Positions 1 to 10,264 of a stretch of DNA of 52,672 nt are shown here, one piece after another. Under the pieces are notes generated by a model that saw only the letters and a program-made list of their open reading frames with translations, did not search any database and had not been told where the DNA came from. The translations under genes were made by a program, and so were the position numbers. Origin of the DNA: Perkinsus chesapeaki (lineage: Eukaryota > Perkinsozoa > Perkinsida > Perkinsidae); contig JAAPAO010000206.1 of NCBI GenBank assembly GCA_013115145.1, positions 1 through 52,672 of the forward strand, read 5' to 3'. Each line of letters begins with the position of its first letter. Positions within the stretch are counted from its first letter, which is position 1.

Positions 1-13
1 ATCTTGGCTCAAG
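1..13 (+). other. Spliced-leader relict (3' 13 nt of dinoflagellate/Perkinsus SL)
   Basis: The bases ATCTTGGCTCAAG match the 3' end of the known dinoflagellate/perkinsozoan spliced leader (consensus ending CCATYTTGGCTCAAG). In a functional SL RNA gene this sequence is followed by a GT splice donor. Here it is followed by TTCAATTC, then about 30 nt and an ATG at 43. That arrangement is what a genomic copy of a trans-spliced mRNA looks like (SL relict from mRNA recycling). The 5' part of the leader lies outside the window, so its length cannot be judged. Confidence 0.7.
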
Positions 14-42
14 TTCAATTCTTGTGTTACGCTAGTAACAAA

Positions 43-168
43 TGGCGACGTCGGGCGCGGAGTTAGCATCCACCGTATCATTGCTGAATCGTTTTTTGCA
101 AATACGTTGGGAAACGTCAAGGAGAGCAAGATTTACATTTTCAAAGGTCGTGCATTTTGCTTAGGGTA
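43..168 (+). CDS. Short coding start downstream of SL relict (partial gene, unknown)
   Basis: An ATG at about 43 opens a frame beginning MATSGAELASTVSLLNRF that runs for about 41 codons to a TAG near 166-168. It could be a short protein, or a first exon ending at the AAG|GT near 142. The predicted peptide is amphipathic and basic near its end (WETSRRARF). I do not recognise a family. Its position about 30 nt behind the SL relict supports it being the 5' end of a once trans-spliced transcript. No convincing downstream exon was found before the CAP gene, so it may be a truncated retrocopy. Confidence 0.35.
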
Positions 169-748
169 GTTGGGAAAATTAGTATTATGCGGGTTTAGAT
201 AGGCTCCATACACATAATGCCTAATTGGTAAGTGAGTTACTTATAACTGTAAATGAACTAGTTGGGGAAGTTGGTATTTCCGAGAGGTCCGCAAAGGCCT
301 ACATGCCACCCCGCTTGAAGCACGGGTTCAAATGATAAATATGCAATAGCCAACACCTCGAAGGGGATCGGATAAAATATGAATAACAAGCGAGGCGGTC
401 GGATGCTATGAGTACTACACTTAAGCACGACGCTCCGAAAATCTGGATAATATGGCGGTTATAATCGATCTTGTGAGGGAGCTCCGAGCGAGTTAAGATG
501 ATGCATGTCTGGCGTTTACGGATGGAAGAATACGTAGGAGACGCTAACAGAGGGCGAGAAGGTCTCGCTGGCACTGAGAACGCAAAACCGCCCGGCAAAG
601 AGTGGATTTAATACTTTTAATAGAGATGATTTATTATGAGGATGATGTAATAAAATTTACTATATTTACGGTACCTCAGCAAGATAATAATAAAGAATGA
701 TATCATGGCGTTTACAGGAATAATATGTTTGCTGTAAATAATGTTATA
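169..748. other. Spacer, no supported gene
   Basis: A minus-strand open frame of 99 codons lies at 299-598, but its composition is unremarkable, it has no recognisable motif and it sits next to nothing related. From 600 the sequence becomes AT-rich. I see nothing else supported here. Confidence 0.4.
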
Positions 749-1973
749 ATGATTTCCTTACAACATTATACTATTAAGTTGTTAATAGTAGTAATACATG
801 TACTTATCAGGCCCCTCCCCTATTTACCATCAAGTGGCATGCTAGGTTACATATCTTACTGCAAGTATAATAATATAATAATATATCTTACATTATATAT
901 CATGCATCATAGCAACGTGGTGCATTCATGGCAATTTGACAGGTGATAATTAGATTAAGTCATATAACGTATGTTGTTATTATTAGTAAAAGTGGTCCTG
1001 AAGGTTGGGTTGAAGACCACAACTACTTTCGCTGCTTACATGACGCCCCACCTCTCAAATGGGACAATCACCTTGCAAAATTATCACAAGAATGGGCTCA
1101 GGAATTGGATGATAGAAACACATTTGGGCATTCTGATTTATCGAAAGATCCATTACCGAGAGTTGAAGTACTAACATTTTGGACCGGTAACGCAGCACCA
1201 TCGTGCAATAGTGTTAATAAAGATTATGGGCAGTCATGTGCTGTTTTGTCGTGGTATATGCAATATGATCAGTATTGGAGATGTAATAATGATGATTGGA
1301 AAAGTATATTAAAAAACGGTAAAATGTCGCACTTTAGCGCAATGATACATAAGGGGCATGATATTGTGGGTTGTGGTAAAAGTAATAATCATTTTGTGTG
1401 CCAATATGGTAATAGTAAATGCACAACGATGGACAATTGCCCCACTGGTGACAATCCCCCACCATTAGCGAGCATGAATCTAGATAATGATAAAAGATGC
1501 TCCAGAAAGGATTCGTGTATTGCATGCAGAAATCTTGATAAATGGAAATCAGGTCAATGTGGAGTACCTAAGTTCAATCTCGTAATAATAAAAATCTTTT
1601 AATTATTATCATTACTTTTATTAGTATAAAGAATATTCAGCTGGAGATGGATGGTTTACTACTGTAATAATAATGATAGTATACTTCGTATTATGTTATT
1701 ATTTCAGAAATGGGTTGGCTCGGGATCACCACCAAGTTCTAATACTGATAAATCATTAACAGTAATAATAATATTGTTATTATACTTATTCTTATTTTAA
1801 GTTATCTACGCTCCGTAAAACAGCACAATCAAATAGTAATATTGAAGGGAAAGTAATAATTATATGCTATGATATTATTCACTTTAAATTAGGATTTCAA
1901 CCATCAACACAGCTCAGCATCATTACCACCTCATTATAATATTATCTTAATACTGCTCATTGTTATCATATAA
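749..1973 (+). CDS. CAP-superfamily (SCP/PR-1) protein with hydrophobic C-terminus
   Basis: The core exon (about 981-1581) carries a CAP domain: WVEDHNYFRCLHDAPPLKWD, then LAKLSQEWAQEL, then GHSDLS and a Cys-rich end. These match the family's first helices (HNxxRxxH..PPLxWDxxLAxxAxxWA). Three further exons fit by splice signals and frame: 1708-1761, 1802-1852 and 1893-1973. They add a Ser/Pro/Asn-rich stalk and a final hydrophobic run (YNIILILLIVII) ending at TAA. This suggests a membrane or GPI-type anchor. The three donors all read GTAATAAT. The 5' end is less certain: an upstream exon 749-942 begins MISLQHYTIKLLIVVIH, signal-peptide-like, and joins across a 38-nt intron (943-980) in phase. 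CAP proteins are usually secreted; the target of this one is unknown. Confidence 0.78.
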
Positions 1974-2183
1974 TAATCGTGTTTTGCACTTGTTATATTA
2001 TATTTAATGTAATACCGACATGTACTACTAAAAAGCACTATTCCGTGTATTCGGTTGTATATACTATACTGTTGTGTAGTAGTAGTAATAGTCTAATCTG
2101 AATAATGAGTGTCAGGTCCATTGGTAAGTGGCGAGGACTTCCAACGTGGCCTCCCTTGGTAGGAGTTTAAGTTCGAATCGGCG
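1974..2183. other. AT-rich spacer
   Basis: The stretch after the CAP stop is rich in TAATA/TATTA runs like those inside the CAP introns. Nothing else is supported. Confidence 0.5.
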
Positions 2184-2224
2184 TGTTTGTGACCTTAACT
2201 GGATTTCAGTTAAGGTCACAAACA
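2184..2224. repeat. Perfect inverted repeat, 18-bp arms, 5-nt loop
   Basis: The left arm TGTTTGTGACCTTAACTG (2184-2201) and its exact reverse complement (2207-2224) flank the loop GATTT. It lies just upstream of the decayed retroelement end. It is one of several such foldbacks in the window (see findings). Confidence 0.9.
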
Positions 2225-2361
2225 ATGCACTGTCGAGCTTGATAGTGCTCCTCATCCGAGACCTGACCCTCTGTCTAACATAAGAATTCACACGGCTTGA
2301 GTAGGGAAGCTTGTATGCTAGCGGGAGAGGGACTCCATAGAGCTTGTAGTTCAAAGCGAGC

Positions 2362-2692
2362 CTATCGTCGAAGGGCAGGACCAGAGAGAGAATGGTAATG
2401 GCTGCCCAACGGTGTTGGAAGAATATATAACATAATGCGAGAATTGTACAGAATAAACTTTAGGCACTTGCGGAATGGACGCCTGATCGAGTGTAGCTGT
2501 GTGGCAAAACTAAATACTTCGAGTCCTATAGATGAAGCTTGTGGTCTCGCACCTTGGGAGCCATTGTTTCTTTGATAGTTATACACAGGCCCTTGGTCGC
2601 GTAAGTGAATTCTGCCAGGAGGAGTAGGATCTCTTGATACTAGTTACATTCTTCTGGGTGAACCATACAGTGACTATAACAGTTTAGGTACT
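2362..2692 (+). mobile_element. Non-LTR retroelement 3' end, decayed copy 1
   Basis: About 230 bp (2458-2692) is roughly 90% identical to 30287-30563. The shared part runs from a coding remnant (FRHLRNG in both copies) to the common end ATAACAGTNTAGGTA. The region 2362-2450 shows weaker similarity, with stops and a frameshift relative to copy 2. Both copies are on the + strand and diverge at their 5' ends while sharing the 3' end, as 5'-truncated non-LTR insertions do. No target-site duplication could be fixed by eye. Confidence 0.65.
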
Positions 2693-3128
2693 AGACTCTC
2701 GCTCTGAAGCTGCACATGGAGTGGATAGTCTAAATAAACCAATCTTGGCGTTTGACTATCAACTCACACTTGGCAATTTCGAGCTGAGATTCTCAGTAAT
2801 AAAGACACACGCTTTTTCTGTTAATCAACACAAGGCCAGAATGGTGATTGAGACTGCTATCAGCGAGTGATAATAGCGAGTGATCGGCTAAAACCAATGT
2901 CGTTCTTATATGGAAAGAAGCGCAATACTCTTGACATAATCGCTTCGGAAGGATTGATTGAATACATATTCTGGATACAATAAATCTTAGAAATCGAGGC
3001 TTGAATGCCTCTGAATACAAATACCCTCAACTACTTGTTTCGAGTACAAAGATTCTGAAACATCTGCTTTCGAAGAGAAACAAAAAGCAGTTTGTAACTT
3101 CAGATGACATGATAGGGAGGCTTGCGTC
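2693..3128. other. Spacer, no supported gene
   Basis: Only short overlapping minus-strand frames without recognisable motifs are present. Confidence 0.4.
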
Positions 3129-4073
3129 CTACTGATAAGGTTCAATACCCTCAAACAGGAACTTGACGCTGATATCTTCGGGATAGACACCATGGATATC
3201 ACGCCAATCCAGATGATGCCAGTGGGAAGCCCCTGTAATGTAGAACATAACCACTTGAACACCAAAACCCGTAGGGCACTTCAGTCTCCAGAAACCAGTT
3301 ACTTTCTCTGTACTGACCCATTCATCCTCAGAAAGGCAACCAAGTCTCTGACCCCAACGGAGGAAGCTTGTCCACTTATTAGGGAGGCTGAAGATATTAG
3401 TGTCGCCTCCCCAGGGCACAATGCCATCGACACTGGCTTGGAGGCTGAGGAGAGCCCTGTTATAAATTAAGCTTTTATCTCCCATCTTTTGATCACATGT
3501 GTTAAGCCCCTCATCACCACCTTTCCCAATAGCCAGAACACCAGCGGCGCTTACCGCTTTCTGAACAATACCTTCGCATAGGAGAGCCTCAATAAGCATT
3601 CCACCATTTGAGAACCCATAGCCATACACAGGAATATTCCCATAAACTTCACGGCGAGCTTCGACGATGGATCTCATGTAACCAATATCATCGTTCGATG
3701 AATGGCAGCATCCGCCAGCATTTCACCCCGAACCTTTTGCTTCGGGAAGGATGATCTCGTACCCATACTTATTGGCATACTTGCGGAAATCAGTGTACCA
3801 GAGGAAATAATCTGAGTCTTCACCAAAACCATGCAGGGCAAGGAACAGGTAAGAGACCTCCTTCCTTTTTGGAGTGTAAACTGTATAAGTTCTTGGGCCA
3901 TCAGTAGTGTCGGTTGTCACCGTCTGGTGGATGACCTCGTCCAGATAAGGTGACTCTCTGGAGTGCACGGCGGTAACGAGAGAGAAGTAGAGGGGTAACT
4001 TCGATACCAGACACATCATCTTGAGTATGCAAGATAAAACTGACCAATTGAAACCGAATTTAGAGTTGTTCAT
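3129..4073 (-). CDS. PHB-depolymerase-like secreted esterase with one in-frame TGA
   Basis: One frame runs from an ATG at 4073 to the stop at 3129 (314 codons), broken only by a TGA at 3723-3725 (codon 117). The protein shows alpha/beta-hydrolase features of the PHB depolymerase/feruloyl esterase-like family. These are the early LALHGFGEDSDYF strand-turn, the NAGGCC motif, the nucleophile elbow GYGFSNGG (Ser about 155), DGIVPWGG (Asp about 216) and GASHWHH (His about 284). The N-terminus contains MCLVSKLPLYFSLVTAVHS, a plausible signal peptide, so translation may start at an internal Met. The TGA stands exactly where the family has Trp before NAGGCC, so a one-base TGG-to-TGA change explains it. 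It may be a recent pseudogene, a polymorphism, a read-through product or a sequencing error. Both sides of the TGA remain well conserved. Confidence 0.85.
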
Positions 4074-6220
4074 CGCGCCTTGCAGGGTGTCATGATAATA
4101 TTGTCGCTCGCCTAATGTCTTCTCACAAGACGAGATGTGTTGGCAAACATTTGGTTGTTGTGAGCGTTATAGCGAATGCAAGCAATCCTGTATAACTGTG
4201 GGTTCTAGAAGTATCACAGTTACAGCCTTTAAGACATATTAATCAGGGTCGGCTAACATTAAGAATCAACTTTCTTCATGTGTACATGCGTGTGTGACAC
4301 ACAGTGTGTGACACACCTACACTGTAGGTATTACAGTAGAGTAAGTTCACCGATCGGCTTGAGGCGAATATCTCCCGCAGCAACATCCCCGGGGGGGTAA
4401 GGGATTAAACAAGAAGTCGAGTTTACACGGGCTCTTCAGTAAACTTGGACAAAATACATTTCACTGGAATGGATTTTGCTATCTACAAAGTAAACGGCGG
4501 GCAGAACTGGACGAGTTAATGTATAGTTAACGCTTGCATGTCGTTGCAAATGCCCTTTGCAAATCTCCCTCATGGGGAAGCGTTATTAAATTCGCTCTAA
4601 CTACAAATATGCGTTGTATTTCATCGAGTCATTCTCCGAATGATTGAAAATGGGTATGTTAACTTCCTACTATTAGTAGTAATAACACTCAGAGAGCCCC
4701 TACCTATGTGGTTTCGTGTACTGTTACAATTTGACAGTGCAATTTGTACTGCTAGAACTACATCATCAACAACCACGTCGGACCCTGTGGCTCGCGGGCT
4801 GTAAGTAGTATCCGCATTCCTGCTTTCATCTGATTCAGTTCGTCATGCAGCAACTTCATTCACACATGATGGGTGGCGTAATACAGCCTGTATTATGCAG
4901 GTGTGTTGTATTTCTGTAATGTCGAATTGATAAATGAGTAAATTGCTACAAGTAACTGTTAGGTCAGCATTACTGATCTCCTCAGTATATAATACCATGT
5001 ACCACTCATTGAGTAGTTTGTATTCTGCTTCTATACCGTTTTGTATTTACTTCTTCAAGTAAACCTATTGTTGTGTTTTGCTATTCTAATTCGTCTCGCA
5101 CTTTCGCCGCACGTGTGGCAGAGCTCCTCTGCAACAAACTACATTAACAACATCCCTTGCTTCTTCGGCTCAGCTCTAAGACTTGGTCCTTAGATATATT
5201 ACACAGCATTTATCTCATATGATGGGTATTACACAATACCGGTTTTGCCGGCTTCAAAGTCCTCCGAGATCACCTTCTCTATGTTTTAAGAGAAGACGCA
5301 TCATCCACTGTAGGATACACTTGGTATCCTATTCACTTGGTTCATTCGGTACTCCTTATGTAAGCTTCATTGTTAGTTATTCTTATGATATTCTTCCTCA
5401 AATAACTCGAAGTACGCAAACTACGGATGACAAAAAGTTAAGATTCAGACGTAAGGCATGTCGTATTAAGATGTAATATTCGTGCTCTGAGACAGTGGCA
5501 TCTATAGCCACGTCACCTTCTGCTACCATGCTTCAAGCACGGCATGATATTCTAATCATGTTACTTGTGTGTTAAAAGTGTTTTTAGTGTTGTGTTAAGT
5601 CATTCAAATAGCCTATACAGAGCTTTATCATTTGCTCTACTTTACCGTTATATGGTATATCTTATACCAATACGTACATAGGTACACATGTTACGGTGCA
5701 TCATGAGTGTACTATGCCACTGCGTGTTTACCGTCGTGTGTCCTATTTTATGTAAGATATCCGCATCTGTCTTGTATAATATTTATCTAATACCAGATAT
5801 CCATATTCCATACATCGCACATTTAAACTTCTCTTAACCTTCTTTACATGGTCCTTCTGACAAAGAGCTATGCAACACTACAACAGCGTCTCATTCGGAA
5901 TTTTGTGGCGCGTGACTATTTTTAAAATCCAATGCAGCTATTCTCCTTTCGTGCCATGAAAGATAGGCTAGTTCTTAGGGAATTGCATATTTAATAGTTG
6001 TACTAATAATAATGACTGCCTCTGATGCTGCATCATCTATATATACCATGGATACTACAGATACTGAGGAACATATAGGTAATATAAGGATAATATTGTA
6101 CTAATCGGTAAGGGACCTTGTGTTTTTAGTAATATATTATTATTAATACATTATATGTTATTAATATAATATATTGTATTTGTATATAATAAAGTATTTG
6201 TATTTAATGCATTTCTTCCA
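4074..6220. other. Long AT-rich spacer
   Basis: There are small open frames only (for example 5183-5476 +) without family motifs. Near 4291-4318 there is a short GTGTGTGACACAC palindromic stretch. I see no supported gene in this 2.1 kb. Confidence 0.45.
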
Positions 6221-6388
6221 TTTTAATAATATATAGCATCCGTGTATAATTCGGTAGGGCAGTTTTAATAATATATAGCATCCGTGTATAATACGGTAGG
6301 GCAGTTTTAATAATATATAGCATCCGTGTATAATACGGTAGGGCAGTTTTAATAATATATAGCATCCGTGTATAATACGGTAGGGCAG
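6221..6388. repeat. Tandem repeat, four 42-bp units
   Basis: Four units (6221-6262, 6263-6304, 6305-6346, 6347-6388) each begin TTTTAATAATATATAGCATC and end CGGTAGGGCAG. They differ at a single position (TTCGG against TACGG in the first unit). A partial fifth unit follows. The period is a multiple of three, which gives an artificial open frame on the minus strand. The repeat lies upstream of the FAD synthase region. Confidence 0.95.
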
Positions 6389-6442
6389 TTTTAATAATAT
6401 TTTTAAAACAGTTTTTCTTCAAGTTGCTTTTCCTTATCGGTA

Positions 6443-6634
6443 ATGGAAAGACAAAGTGACATGCAGTTGGAGGGAACTATAGATATCAAGGCGAACAGCA
6501 AGATTATTCTTCGTCGTAAATGGATTGACTATATAAATGAAAATGTACCATATATAGCTTTAAAAGTACGTAACTCATTCATGGCCATATTAAAGCATGA
6601 AGGTTTTCGCATTAGGCTTTGTACTAATCCCTAG
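6443..6634 (+). CDS. Possible short ORF or 5' exon upstream of FAD synthase
   Basis: An ATG at 6443 opens 63 codons beginning MERQSDMQLEGTIDIKANSK. A GTACGT donor lies inside it after ALK (about 6565). It could be an upstream exon of the FAD synthase or an unrelated small gene. No domain is recognisable. Codon usage looks coding-like in the first 40 residues only. Confidence 0.25.
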   Translation: MERQSDMQLEGTIDIKANSKIILRRKWIDYINENVPYIALKVRNSFMAILKHEGFRIRLCTNP

Positions 6635-7199
6635 TAAATGTACTCATCAGCATTGATGCCTTTTTGCAGAAATACTGCAAAATCGCGACTTAATAATTGA
6701 TTGAATTCTTTATTTCTTTGCCCTATCACGGCACACTGTCAGTCCGACACAGGTATTCTCCTTTATATTTTATAGTAGACATATTTGTTATCTATTTCAC
6801 ATGTAATCTCTTCAGGTAGTAAACCTAGTCGAGCTTCATCGCCGGCTTTGAGGTAATAGGGCCCCCCGCCTCAATTCCGTCTCATCTTGGGTATCACTTT
6901 CAACTAAGGGCTTTAAATGGTGGAAATGTATTACTACTTAACATTATTTTGACAGTTTACAGATCCTTGCTTTCCAAATGTAAAGTCATTAAAAACTGAT
7001 ATTGCAGACGTGAGTTTGAGCCGAAGAGAATTCGGCCTAAATACTTGGCAAAATCTCTCGGCGACGGGGACGTTTCTAGAACCGTTGTTAGTGGCCGTGC
7101 GGATGGAGGAAATGAGAATTTTTATGGGTTCTCCGGAACACTTGTGATTTTCGCCAGATTGTTCGGATTCTTAATTTGCATTATATGGTATTTTTTCAG

Positions 7200-8919
7200 T
7201 GACGGCCTGACACCTTCAATAGCGGACGGATCAAAGGCGATACGGGAAAAGGTATCTTAGCTCCGAGCATGCATGATCTATATGCAGCTCCTTTGTAGAC
7301 CGCTAGTAGTCTGGCAATTATTGAGGAGGCTTATAGGAAATATAAAATAGATGAGCTTTGCCTGGCATTTAATGGAGGTAAGGAAATTCGAATTTTCTAT
7401 ATTTATATAATAACATATATTGTTCCTATCACCCACCCCCTCTCTCAGGTAAAGACTGCACAGTCCTATTAAGAATGGTACATTACGTTTTACGTCAAAT
7501 ACATCAAACTGATGACCTACCATTAAAAACCCTTTACATAGCCGATCCAGAAAATGACACTTTTGATGAAGTTGAAAGTTTTATAGCGGAAATGCAAAAG
7601 GAATATAATCTCGATATTCTTCGGGTAGGTTGGGGAACTCTATTTAACAAACAGATAACGAACCTGAAATTTTACGGCTAATTAGAGGTATCAATATATG
7701 TTTTATTATATTATCTATAAAGACTATATTTATTATATGATTACTTATATTTATTCCTTATTATAGATAATTGTATGAGATGTTCCCATACCCCTAACTA
7801 TTAATAAAATATAGAATTAAACCTAATAATATATATTAATTAGATGTACTATAGAGTATATATAAGAATATCTACTAATAATGTGTATATAATATAAAGT
7901 ATAATATTACAGCAAGTTCTATTTTCTGTTTTTCCCACATTTTTCGTCCAAAATTTTCAGTGAGCTGGAGGACATTTTGGAATGAAAGTTTCGATATGAG
8001 TTTTCAATATAAAAATAATAAATATGCTTTTTCGGATTATCTCGATTTTCTACCACTTTTTCTCGGGAAAATTAGTAATTTTTCCCCTCGTGTTTTTACG
8101 TTGATTTTGATTTTCCGAATCGTTGACCGTTTCTATATTAATTCTGTAGATGGATCTATTTTAGATATTTCAGAAATTTGTAAAGATAATTTTTTTGTTT
8201 TTAGGTGGTCGGAGGTGTGAAGGTTGGTCTTGAAAAGGTTAAGGAAGAGCATCCTGAGGTTAAAGCAATTTTCATGGGGACGCGCTCCACTGGTGAGATG
8301 GAAAAATAATATGTTTTAAATGTTTTTCCAGATCCTTACTCCGCTGATTTGTTACCGTTTTCGCCGACTACCGCGGGATGGCCGGACTTCATGAGAGTTA
8401 ATCCTATTCTTGATTGGACTTATGAAGATGTTTGGGAATTTATTGACACGTAATAGAGGAAAGGAGATTTCGTTTGGGAAATACGATGGTCGCAGAGGAA
8501 CGCCAGTTACTAAGTAGGAGTGAATGCTTTCTTTTCACGGTCAAGGAAGATATTACCAGAACTTCCACGGTATCCCCTTCGAACAGTTTTCGATTATGGA
8601 GGGATATAATGTCGTGGATAGGCAGCTGGATGGGTCCCCGAATTTGTCAGCAATTAGATGTCCGTAGATTAGTGGTTGTAATATCATATCAGGTTTGATG
8701 TTAAATATTGCGAACTATATAAATATGGTTACACCAGTGTTGGCAGGAAAAGTGACACAATACCTAATCCTGACCTAAAGATACCTCTCAGTAATAAATA
8801 ACTCGTGCTTCGCTCCGCTAGGATGTTTTTCCCCAGAGGACGGTGGAATATCATACAGGCATGCTAGAGAGCTTCAAGATGGGTCTCGGGAACGTTGTGG
8901 CCGGTATGTTAAACGATAA
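7200..8919 (+). CDS. FAD synthase (FMN adenylyltransferase, PAPS-reductase-like fold)
   Basis: The enzyme makes FAD from FMN and ATP. Exons fit by splice sites and frame: 7200-7251, 7299-7377, 7449-7624, 8205-8292, 8332-8449, 8693-8790, 8837-8919. Motifs in order: [13 protein letters not shown] (PP-loop), [64 protein letters not shown], and the C-terminal [15 protein letters not shown]. This is the order of yeast FAD1 and the C-terminal half of animal FLAD1; no molybdopterin-binding domain is seen. Introns are 39, 46, 47, 71, 243 and 580 nt. The first exon and start codon are unresolved; an open frame extends back to about 7045. Confidence 0.9.
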
Positions 8920-9079
8920 AGTGTTTATATTGTTATTTACTATCGTTACAGTTCCTTTTTGTATTATACCGCTTATTAAGACAATTGCTCGTAATGAGAG
9001 CTTTAGGGGATTGACTCAGCGTTGAGTTTTTTGGTGGAAGAATATCTGACGGTGTTGGAGTTTTTGTTATGAGAATTTA

Positions 9080-10093
9080 ATGGCAAGCTCATCGGTATCA
9101 ATTTTATTAAAGCATCAGAAGCAGCCGACAAGGCCAAAGGTTATTATAGAGCCACCTGTGACTAAAGTGGAGATAAGGACTATGGAGTAAGGAGGAGCGG
9201 TGTGGGATAGTGCGACACAAAAAAGGGGACAGAATTGCTGGCGAAGGTTGAGAAGTGTGAATCTGTTCTGGTATCTGGACTTTAATTTATGAGCTACGGA
9301 ATTGAATCCTCCTGATGTTGAATTTACGGTATGAGATTGTGACACAAAAAAGGGGACAGAATCTCATCGCGTACTTTTCACTGTTGGAAGGTGGGAATTT
9401 CCGTCATGCTTTGGATAAATATCTCCGGCAATTCAGTTGTGCAATTTCACGTGGCTAGCGGGGAACTCATATTAAGAAAATGGTTGATAACGAATCGATG
9501 TATAGGAATTTTGGGAGTAATACGGAAAAACGTATAGGCAAATTTACGAAGGGCATGAGTGAAAAATGTGGTTGCAAATGCGAGATTAAAGAGTCGGAAA
9601 GACGGAATCTAACAAGAGCATTTTATGAAGGGTATTGATCTTGATATAGATCGGGCTCCTTGGGAGTTTATGGTGAAGTTTAAGAATGCAGGGATAGAAT
9701 GCAGTGAATCGAGAAGGAGGTTAACGAGTGTAAATGAAAATCCAGCTTAGTAACACGGGAATGGTGGCATGCTGGCTGATGGCTAAGCCGTTATCTCGAC
9801 TGAGGGAACGAATCCGCGCTATTAGCAGAGTTTCGGTCACTTCTGGTCCTGACGCACTAATTTTGGGGGGGATATCCGGAGATATTGTTGTTTTCCCTCT
9901 CAGAGAGGCGATGTGGGAGGGCATGGATGACATTGAATACTTATTATTTAATAGTAGGACAGTGACGCCAGATAGGAGCTCCTCAGAGGGTGTTAAACCA
10001 GCGTATTTGGATTTGGAAGGGATGCTGTATGGTGCTATGAAATGGAGTGATTATGAGAGAGATAAGGTTATAATGGGGAAAGGGAAGTCATAG
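9080..10093 (+). CDS. Unrecognised multi-exon coding region
   Basis: An ATG at 9080 begins MASSSVSILLKHQKQPTRPK and runs to a GTAAGG donor at 9187. Further coding-like pieces are about 9607-9725 (FMKGIDLDIDRAPWEFMV) and 9734-10093 (ending KWSDYERDKVIMGKGKS at a TAG). The exons between are ambiguous: 9396-9560 is open in two frames. The piece 9734-10093 includes a hydrophobic GGISGDIVVFPL segment. No family is recognised. The region starts only 160 nt after the FAD synthase stop and could be joined to the hydrolase-like exons downstream. Confidence 0.4.
9214..9362 (+). repeat. 22-nt direct repeat, two copies
   Basis: The 22-mer beginning GACACAAAAAAGGGGACAG occurs at 9214-9235 and 9341-9362, both inside the probable intron after 9186. 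Shorter relatives (GGGGGACAGAATTGTGTC) appear in an intron near 14353. Function unknown. Confidence 0.9.
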
Positions 10094-10264
10094 AGGGAGG
10101 ATCTCTTTAACTGGTTTTGTATTTAATCGTATTTTACTTGTTGTATTCTTTAATTGCCTATCAACTCGTCTATCGCTCCGCAATAGTTCCTGGTATTAAT
10201 ATTAGATATTCTATCAACAGTATGTTGTAAGAGACAATAAGGGCTCGTTTTAACTACTCGAATA

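Noticed and set aside
3129-4073. General recoding of TGA as Trp
   Set aside because: Other long genes in the window use TGG for Trp, contain no internal TGA, and some end with TGA.
6221-6388. CRISPR-like array
   Set aside because: The units are directly adjacent with no spacers, and the genome is eukaryotic.
6204-6422. A minus-strand ORF made of repeated IKTALPYYTRMLY units
   Set aside because: It is an artefact of a 42-bp tandem repeat whose period is divisible by three; there is no start context or splice support.
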